From the NCBI GenBank assembly GCA_009843005.1, contig VYEH01000100.1, positions 1 through 11,846 on the forward strand: a stretch of DNA of 11,846 bases, in the 5' to 3' direction. The translations under genes were made by a program, and so were the position numbers. This stretch comes from Pseudomonadota bacterium. GTDB lineage: Bacteria > Pseudomonadota > Gammaproteobacteria > Steroidobacterales > Rariloculaceae. Of this stretch, positions 6,950 through 11,846 are shown one piece after another (within the stretch, counting starts at the first letter, position 1; the number at the start of each line of letters is the position of its first letter). The notes beneath the pieces are model-generated. The model had not been told where the DNA came from and did no database searches. It worked only from the letters and a program-made list of their open reading frames with translations.

Positions 6950-8011
6950 TCAGATCGTCCGGTCGATCCGAAGCAGGCGAATCAGGTTGCCGCCGAGGAT
7001 GGCCTCTTTCTCCGCGTTGTTGAGATGCGGAGATTCGATGATCAGGTGCATTGTGTCCGGCCAGCCCAGCGGCATGTCGGTGCCGTAAACGACCTGGCTT
7101 GCACCCATCTCCGCGACGAGGTGGCGCAGACCTTCGTCGGAGAAGACCATTGAGTCGGCAAAAACCTGCGTGCGCAGGTATTCCCGCGGCGGTTTCAGGT
7201 TGCGGCAGTCCTCCGCGCCCCCGCCGTTACATGCCACCTCGGTGCGTCCGAAATACGACGGCAGGTACCCGCCGCCGTGCGCGCCGCAGATCTTGAGGTT
7301 CGGAAACCGATCGAAGGTTCCATCGAAGATCATGCGCGTCAGCAGAAAGCCGGTCTCAAGCGGATTGCCGACGATGTTGCCAAGATCGCCGGGAAAGTCC
7401 AGCGCGCCTTCCATGACGATATTGCGCGCACCCGCGGGATGCACGAAGACCGGCACGTCGAGTTCCTCGCACTTGGCCCAGAACGGATCGTAAGCCTCCG
7501 ACGCCGGCGCCTCGCCGTTGACGTGCCCGGCAATCGATGCGCCGCGGGCGCCAAGCCGGTTAACGGCGTAGTCGAGTTGATCCGCTGCAAGGTCCGGAAA
7601 CTGCAACGCGACCGAACTCAATGCGACGAACCGGTCGGGATACCGATTGCACCAGTCCGCAAAGCCTTCGTCCTGAATGCGAATGATCTCGCTGGCCAGG
7701 CCGCGGTCTTCAGCGAGGTACCACCAGTACTGGTTCGCGCTGATAACCGAGACGTCGATGCCCCATTCATCCATCATCGTGATGCGGCTTGGCTCCAACA
7801 GCCGAGGTCCGCCGATGGTCCGCTCGACGTTTGTGCCGCGAATGACCTCCTCGACTTCCTTGATCGATGCATGCGCGTGGATGTCGACGGTCTTGATGCG
7901 CTTGCCCGCAATCCAGATTTCCTTGCGCTCCTGAGCCCACGCTGCCGGCCTGGCCGCCAACAGGCCCGACGCCAATCCGATCATGCCTAAAAACTCTCTT
8001 CGACTCGCCAT
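6950..8011 (-). CDS. Tat-exported amidohydrolase of the ACMSD type (Amidohydro_2, COG2159)
   Basis: Metal-dependent TIM-barrel hydrolase or decarboxylase related to 2-amino-3-carboxymuconate-6-semialdehyde decarboxylase and resorcylate decarboxylases. The 353-residue product begins MASRREFLGMIGLASGLLAARPAAWA, a twin-arginine signal (Arg4-Arg5, SRREFLG) followed by a hydrophobic core and an AWA cleavage site, so a folded metalloenzyme in the periplasm is expected. Metal and active-site residues: His45 and His47 (DIHAH), His191 (FVHPAG), His245 (GAHGGGYLPSY) and Asp312 (YGTDMPLG). ATG 8011 is chosen over an upstream start (8068) because AAGGGA sits seven bases before it and the Tat motif then falls at the N-terminus. 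Family members act on aromatic or cyclic carboxylates; nearby TTT binding proteins fit carboxylate use, but no substrate is assigned. Confidence 0.9.
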   Translation of the reverse strand: MASRREFLGMIGLASGLLAARPAAWAQERKEIWIAGKRIKTVDIHAHASIKEVEEVIRGTNVERTIGGPRLLEPSRITMMDEWGIDVSVISANQYWWYLAEDRGLASEIIRIQDEGFADWCNRYPDRFVALSSVALQFPDLAADQLDYAVNRLGARGASIAGHVNGEAPASEAYDPFWAKCEELDVPVFVHPAGARNIVMEGALDFPGDLGNIVGNPLETGFLLTRMIFDGTFDRFPNLKICGAHGGGYLPSYFGRTEVACNGGGAEDCRNLKPPREYLRTQVFADSMVFSDEGLRHLVAEMGASQVVYGTDMPLGWPDTMHLIIESPHLNNAEKEAILGGNLIRLLRIDRTI

Positions 8012-8160
8012 GTACAAATCCCTTTTTACGCGCCTGCCCGATACCGAGTGTGCCTGGAGGTCGGACAAAAGTCAGCGATGAGTTTACCCGCTTGCGCAAC
8101 CGCAGTTTAAGATTGAATTCACGAGAACCGCTGTATCGGCGGCAATATCGATGAGGATAC

Positions 8161-8199
8161 ATGGACAACGGCCAGTTTGGCGGCGCCGGCAGGCAATGA
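8161..8199 (+). other. Possible 12-codon leader ORF
   Basis: ATG 8161, preceded closely by GAGGA (8153-8157), opens a 12-residue frame (MDNGQFGGAGRQ) whose TGA overlaps the ATG at 8196 as ATGA. It could couple translation to the sulfotransferase-like gene. The ribosome binding site is only three bases away, so it may be chance. Confidence 0.2.
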
Positions 8200-8201
8200 C
8201 G

Positions 8202-8921
8202 ATGCGCGTTTGCATGTGGTCGGGGCCGCGCAACATCTCAACCGCAATGATGCGAAGCTGGGAAAACAGGCCCGATTGCACGGTGGTCGACGAGCCTTTC
8301 TACGCTTGTTATCTGCGGGAGACGGGCCTGCCGCACCCTGCACGGGAGGCCGTGATTGCTTCCCAAAGCACCGACCGCTCGGAAGTAATCCGCCAACTGA
8401 CCAGGCAACCCGTGGCCACGCCGCTGTTCTACCAGAAGCACATGACCAAGCACATGCCGGCGGGCGTGGACATGGGATGGTGCGCCGCCATGCGGCACTG
8501 CTTCCTCATTCGCGACCCCGCCGAGGTCATCGCCTCCTACCTGAAAAGGATGCCGTCGGTGGACGAGCACGATATCGGCATCGCAAGGCAAGCCGAGTTG
8601 TTCAGGGAGATTTCCGCGGAAACGGGTACCCCACCCTGCGTAATTGACGCCGCCGATGTGCTCGGCGATCCGGGTGCCGCGCTGGCCTCAATGTGCGGTT
8701 ACCTCGGCGTCGACTTTCTGCCCGAATCCATGCTTTCCTGGCCGCCCGGACGCCGAGAGTCCGACGGAGTCTGGGCGCCTCACTGGTATGGCAACGTGGA
8801 AAAGTCCACGGGTTTCAAGCGCTACCACCGCTCGGTTCCGAGAGTGCCGGACAAGTACCAGGCTCTGTGCGACAGCGCACGCACAGACTACGAGTGGCTG
8901 AGCGCATTCAGGCCAGCTTGA
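8202..8921 (+). CDS. Sulfotransferase-like P-loop protein
   Basis: About 239 residues, belonging to the sulfotransferase-like P-loop group that begins MWSGPRNISTAMMRSW. SGPRNISTAM (residues 7-16) corresponds to the 5'-phosphosulfate-binding loop, and FLIRDPAEVIASY (101-113; Arg104 and Ser112) to the 3'-phosphate-binding motif of PAPS-dependent sulfotransferases. VVDEPFYACYL near 28-38 is a conserved block of this subgroup. Actual sulfate transfer is unproven for most of these small cytoplasmic members. ATG 8202 is preferred because GGCAGG (8188-8193) is eight bases upstream; ATG 8196 and ATG 8151 are in-frame alternatives. It is divergent from the amidohydrolase gene and its stop lies 19 bp from the convergent MBL gene. 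No export signal is seen. Confidence 0.82.
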   Translation: MRVCMWSGPRNISTAMMRSWENRPDCTVVDEPFYACYLRETGLPHPAREAVIASQSTDRSEVIRQLTRQPVATPLFYQKHMTKHMPAGVDMGWCAAMRHCFLIRDPAEVIASYLKRMPSVDEHDIGIARQAELFREISAETGTPPCVIDAADVLGDPGAALASMCGYLGVDFLPESMLSWPPGRRESDGVWAPHWYGNVEKSTGFKRYHRSVPRVPDKYQALCDSARTDYEWLSAFRPA

Positions 8922-8940
8922 TGGCGGTAATGGCCGTCGG

Positions 8941-9927
8941 TCAGAACCTGTCCAGGTCGTTGGCGATCACCACGTCTCCGTCGTAGGCCGTTCGCACTTG
9001 CTGCACATAGCCGTCGACCAGCTCCGGATCGGTATACCCCGGAGAAAAGTGGGTGATGACCACCCTGCCGACATTTGCCCTGGTCGCCATCTCCCCAACC
9101 TGCACCGGTGTCAGGTGGTGTGCCCTTAGATGACTCGCAACGCGTTCGAATACCGGCTGGGGCATCGTTGGATTCTCATGACGCAGATTCGCCACGGCCC
9201 AGTCCATGTCCATCATTTCGCTGACCAGGATGTCGGCATCCCGGGCCAGTTCTTCCACTGCCTCGCTGGGCCCCGTATCGCCCGTATACACGATCGATCT
9301 GTCGGGCAGATCGAATCTGAACGACAAGGACTGGAACCGGTCGCGGTCGTAGTCAATCCCAGGAAAGCCAAAGTGCGTATTGTCAACCACGGTCACGGTC
9401 ATCCCGTCGAACTGAAGGACGTCCCCATCGCGAATCTCGACAACCTCGGTATCGCGTTCGGCCGGGTCCCTGGTTCTACCGCTCGTGGCAGAACCCGTAT
9501 CGATAAATGGTTGCATGAAGGCAAAAATGGCATCGACCAGTTGCCGCGTCCCGGGCGGGCCGTAGATGGTGACCGGTTCCGGAGCGGTTGTCTGGTATCG
9601 CAGTCCCACGAGTGCCGGCAACCCGCCGATATGATCGAAGTGCAGGTGGCTGATGAAAATGGCCCGGAGCGAATGCATTGAGTAACCCGCAGTAACGAGC
9701 CGGCCGGCGGCGCCGTCTCCGGCGTCGATGAGGTACGTATCATCGCCCCGCACAAGCACATTGGCCGGCTGCGACCGCTCGGGATGCGGATACGGGCCCG
9801 CGATGGTTCCGAGCGTGATGAACTCGTTCGCCGGCGATGATTTCTGCGCTATCGACGACGGTGAGATCGCCGCGAAACACGTTGCACACGCCATTGCAAC
9901 GATGATTCTTATACGTAGTAGCTTCAT
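8941..9927 (-). CDS. Secreted metallo-beta-lactamase-fold hydrolase (RNase Z / arylsulfatase-like branch)
   Basis: A 328-residue product with an N-terminal signal peptide (positive MKLLRIR, hydrophobic IIVAMACATCFAAI, likely cut near SIAQ at residue 28), so it probably acts in the periplasm. The MBL dinuclear zinc site is intact: HLHFDH at 94-99, His185 (NTHFG), Asp217 (YTGDTG) and His293 (THFSPG). The N-terminal block with ANVLVRGDDTYLIDAGDG (55-72) and the long spacing before D217 resemble RNase Z-like and periplasmic hydrolase members rather than antibiotic beta-lactamases. ATG 9927 has AAGGTGG about eight bases upstream and puts the signal peptide at the start; the longer frame to 9981 would bury it. 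It stands alone on the minus strand, divergent from the PLP enzyme gene. Substrate is unknown, probably an ester. Confidence 0.9.
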   Translation of the reverse strand: MKLLRIRIIVAMACATCFAAISPSSIAQKSSPANEFITLGTIAGPYPHPERSQPANVLVRGDDTYLIDAGDGAAGRLVTAGYSMHSLRAIFISHLHFDHIGGLPALVGLRYQTTAPEPVTIYGPPGTRQLVDAIFAFMQPFIDTGSATSGRTRDPAERDTEVVEIRDGDVLQFDGMTVTVVDNTHFGFPGIDYDRDRFQSLSFRFDLPDRSIVYTGDTGPSEAVEELARDADILVSEMMDMDWAVANLRHENPTMPQPVFERVASHLRAHHLTPVQVGEMATRANVGRVVITHFSPGYTDPELVDGYVQQVRTAYDGDVVIANDLDRF

Positions 9928-9981
9928 GCTGTGTTCCACCTTCAAACGGCTCGGCTCTCTAGTGCGAAATGCGCAACGCAC

Positions 9982-9996
9982 CCGTATAGTCTACGG
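9982..9996. promoter_or_regulatory. Hyphenated palindrome CCGTA-N5-TACGG in the divergent intergenic region
   Basis: A perfect 5-bp inverted repeat with a five-base centre in the 220-bp region between the MBL and PLP-enzyme genes. It overlaps a TATAGT (9985-9990) that could be a plus-strand -10, without a recognisable -35. The symmetry suits a dimeric regulator, but a repeat this short can occur by chance. I see no convincing full promoter elsewhere in 9928-10147. Confidence 0.3.
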
Positions 9997-10031
9997 CACG
10001 TCTGACAGTCGCAGCAGCGGGACAAGGAAAA

Positions 10032-10136
10032 ATGAGAGCTATTCATGCAATGAGTGACAGGATCCGCTGGCCTGTCCAGCGCAAAAGCACTAGCCGACGC
10101 ACCGAGCGACTACTCCCCCTTACGCGCCCGGAATAG
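10032..10136 (+). other. Possible small Arg-rich ORF upstream of the PLP enzyme gene
   Basis: ATG 10032 follows AAGGA (10024-10028) and opens a 34-residue frame beginning MRAIHAMSDRIRWPVQ and rich in Arg, ending with TAG at 10134-10136, eleven bases before the GTG of the next gene. It is not in frame with that gene and matches nothing I recognise. The spacing to the ribosome binding site is short. It could be a leader peptide or a chance frame. Confidence 0.25.
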
Positions 10137-10147
10137 ACGAGTTTTTT

Positions 10148-11284
10148 GTGACCAAGATGGACCATTCCCTGGAGACGCTGCTCACCCAAGCCGGGCACTT
10201 CGTCGATCCGGAAACGGGCGCGATCGTGCCGCCCATTCATCCATCGACAACCTACAGGCGCGACGAGCGTTACGAGTTGCAGGGGTTCGAGTACAGCCGC
10301 GTGGCCAATCCGACCGGTCGCCGAGTCGAAGGGGTCCTGGCAAGCCTGGAAGGCGCCGAGGACGCTTTGCTGTTCTCGTCGGGGCTCGCAGGTGTGTCCA
10401 CGTTTTTCGAGACTGTGAACTCGGAGCAGCGTATCGTTGCGCCGCGGGTAATGTACCACGGCGCCGCCGACTGGCTGCGCCGGCTCGCGGATCGTCGCGG
10501 GATCGATGTTGCCTTTTTCGATGCCACTGCATCTGACGCCCTTGAGCATGCGGTTCAGGTCGGAGAAACCGCAGTTGTCTGGATCGAGCCCTCGGTGAAT
10601 CCGACCTGGGACGTGATCGACGTACGAGCCGCATCGGAGGCGGCGCACGCAGCAGGTGCAATCCTCGCGGTCGATGCCACGGTGACGCCGGCGGTGACGC
10701 TTCGGGCCCTGGACCTCGGTGCCGACATTGTCTTTCATTCCGGCACCAAGTATCTCGCCGGACACAGCGACGTGACGGCCGGTGTGCTGGCGACACGGGC
10801 CGCCGATATGCGCTGGGAGGACATCAAGCGTGCCCGCACCCTGATGGGCGGCGTGCTTGGCCCCTTCGAGAGTTGGCTGCTGTTGCGCGGCATGCGCACC
10901 CTTCACCTGCGCTACGAACGGCAGTCGGCCAACGCGCTGGCACTTGCCCGGCATTTCGAGAATCACCCGGGGCTTGAGGCGGTGCTGTATCCAGGATTGG
11001 AGTCTCACCCCGGTCACGCGATAGCGGCGCGGCAGATGAAGGGCGGGTTCGGGGCCATGCTCTCGCTGCTCATCGGCGGCGATGCCGACGATGCCAGGCG
11101 GGTGGCGACGCGCACGCGGTTATTCGTTCCCGCGACCTCGCTTGGCGGCGTCGAAAGCCTGATCGAGCACCGCGCCACGGTGGAGGGCCCAGACAGTATC
11201 GTGCCGGCAAACCTGCTGCGCCTTTCCGTCGGCATCGAGCGGGTCGACGAACTCATCGCGGACCTGGAGCAGGCGCTGGCCTGA
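10148..11284 (+). CDS. Cys/Met metabolism PLP-dependent enzyme (cystathionine gamma-synthase/lyase-like)
   Basis: Fold-type I PLP enzyme of the trans-sulfuration family, 378 residues. Motifs in order: YSRVANPTGRRVE near 49-61, the SSGLAG cofactor loop at 77-82, Tyr103 (VMYHGA) at the place of the usual YGGT tyrosine, Asp176 (AVDAT) for the pyridine nitrogen, and the Schiff-base Lys201 in SGTKYLAGHSDV (198-209). RLSVGIE near 358-364 is the C-terminal carboxylate-binding arginine block. The family catalyses gamma-replacement or beta/gamma-elimination on Cys, homocysteine and cystathionine; which one cannot be decided here. Several loops differ from textbook sequences (EPSVNP instead of the usual E-T/S-P-S-N-P, and MYHGA), so specificity may be non-standard. 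The start may be GTG 10148 or ATG 10157; neither has a strong ribosome binding site. Neighbours are not methionine genes. Confidence 0.9.
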   Translation: MTKMDHSLETLLTQAGHFVDPETGAIVPPIHPSTTYRRDERYELQGFEYSRVANPTGRRVEGVLASLEGAEDALLFSSGLAGVSTFFETVNSEQRIVAPRVMYHGAADWLRRLADRRGIDVAFFDATASDALEHAVQVGETAVVWIEPSVNPTWDVIDVRAASEAAHAAGAILAVDATVTPAVTLRALDLGADIVFHSGTKYLAGHSDVTAGVLATRAADMRWEDIKRARTLMGGVLGPFESWLLLRGMRTLHLRYERQSANALALARHFENHPGLEAVLYPGLESHPGHAIAARQMKGGFGAMLSLLIGGDADDARRVATRTRLFVPATSLGGVESLIEHRATVEGPDSIVPANLLRLSVGIERVDELIADLEQALA

Positions 11285-11308
11285 GGCAGCCGGGACCTGC
11301 TCCCCGGA

Positions 11309-11437
11309 ATGATGGCGGTAATCCTCGGCCGCGTGAGCGGCGTATCGGCCGTCAATCGCGCGACGGGCGAGTCTCTGCTGTTCGAGGCGCTGAGAGGCCG
11401 CTACGGCTCAAGCAACGACTCGACCAGATCCGCATAG
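11309..11437 (+). other. Possible 42-residue ORF between convergent genes, unrecognised
   Basis: ATG 11309 opens a plus-strand frame (MMAVILGRVSGVSAVNR at its start) that ends at TAG 11435-11437, running 37 bases into the 3' end of the minus-strand TctC-like gene. No ribosome binding site stands out. It fills the 116-bp gap after the PLP enzyme gene, where I see no T-tailed terminator. Probably non-coding or a gene remnant. Confidence 0.15.
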
Positions 11438-11846
11438 TTCCGGGCCTGCTGCCGGCGCACCTCCTCGTAGCCGTCGCCGTCCAGGTACTCCGTATTTTCG
11501 CCGAGTTGCGCCATCATCTGATGGTAGAGCGGCTCGTCCTGCATGCGGGCGAGAGCCTGGCGAAGGATAGCCAACCGATCCTCGGGCGTGCCCGCCGGCG
11601 CCATGATGACTCGGTGAATGAATCCCGTGGTGGGCGGCAGTCCGATCTCCACGAAGGTGGGCACGTCCGGGTCCATGCGCTCGGATCCGGCGGTGGCGAG
11701 AAGGCGCGCCCTCCCGGCCTCGACGTCCGCAACCACGGTGGCCGGAAACGCCATGGAGAAATCCACATCGCCTGCCATGAGCGCCGCCTTGGCCGGCCCG
11801 CCGCCGCGGTATGGCACAAACCGGAACTGCAGATCCAGATTTCTCA
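11401..11846 (-). CDS. TctC/Bug-type solute-binding protein (partial, 5' end beyond window)
   Basis: C-terminal part (about 147 residues) of a second periplasmic binding protein of the tricarboxylate/Bug family, open through the right edge. The visible start of the fragment, FRFVPYRGGGPAKAALMAGDVDFSM, is the family hallmark (h-V-P-Y-x-G-G-x-P-A). RLLATAGSERMDPDVPTFVEIGLP and APAGTPEDRLAILRQALARM follow in the expected order. It differs clearly from the TctC at 1337-2473 (there VPYNSGQLATLAGLNGEVD), so it is not a recent duplicate. The GTG at 11815-11817 is an internal codon of this domain, not a credible start. No tctA or tctB follows it downstream within the window; it faces the PLP enzyme gene, which is common for orphan Bug proteins. 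Confidence 0.92.
   Translation of the reverse strand, partial: RNLDLQFRFVPYRGGGPAKAALMAGDVDFSMAFPATVVADVEAGRARLLATAGSERMDPDVPTFVEIGLPPTTGFIHRVIMAPAGTPEDRLAILRQALARMQDEPLYHQMMAQLGENTEYLDGDGYEEVRRQQARNYADLVESLLEP

Noticed and set aside
6932..6964. GACCGG/CCGGTC inverted repeat at the convergent junction as a bidirectional terminator
   Set aside because: A 6-bp stem around a 21-base loop without T tracts is too weak to call.
11290..11307. CCGGG/CCCGG inverted repeat after the PLP enzyme gene as a terminator
   Set aside because: The stem is only 5 bp and no T run follows it.

Overview
The window is GC-rich, densely coded bacterial DNA with short or overlapping gene junctions. Gene content suggests a Gram-negative proteobacterium (Pseudomonadota), probably environmental or marine: a tripartite tricarboxylate transporter (TTT) system, a second Bug/TctC-type binding protein, and several catabolic-looking enzymes, two of them with export signals. 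I cannot name the organism from the sequence alone. There are no rRNA or tRNA genes, CRISPR arrays or insertion sequences.

Layout. Positions 1-2473 (minus strand) carry a TTT operon in the order tctC, tctB, tctA; tctA runs off the left edge. All three genes appear to use non-ATG starts, and TctB has an unusual Arg/Trp-rich repeat insertion. A short AT-rich divergent region (2474-2628) separates this from a plus-strand type II toxin-antitoxin pair (Phd/YefM-like antitoxin, ParE-like toxin, overlapping by one base). The leader at 3198-3351 holds an extended -10 element followed at once by a strong intrinsic-terminator hairpin. Behind it lies a tight plus-strand cassette: an M24 (creatinase/Xaa-Pro peptidase-like) protein with a substituted metal ligand, a PEP-synthase-like ATP-grasp/phosphohistidine protein broken by one in-frame TAA, and a D-2-hydroxyacid dehydrogenase.

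From 6950 on the genes are mostly single and alternate in strand: a Tat-exported ACMSD-type amidohydrolase (minus), a sulfotransferase-like P-loop protein (plus), a secreted metallo-beta-lactamase-fold hydrolase (minus), a cystathionine gamma-synthase-type PLP enzyme (plus), and at the right edge the C-terminal part of another TctC-like binding protein (minus).

How the parts fit (inference): binding proteins and the TTT permease would bring in a carboxylate. The exported amidohydrolase and MBL hydrolase could act on substrates in the periplasm. The M24 protein, the dikinase-like protein and the hydroxyacid dehydrogenase look like one cytoplasmic pathway whose substrate is unknown. The M24/dikinase-like/dehydrogenase cassette is the best candidate here for an undescribed system; its middle gene is either freshly inactivated, recoded, or affected by a base error.
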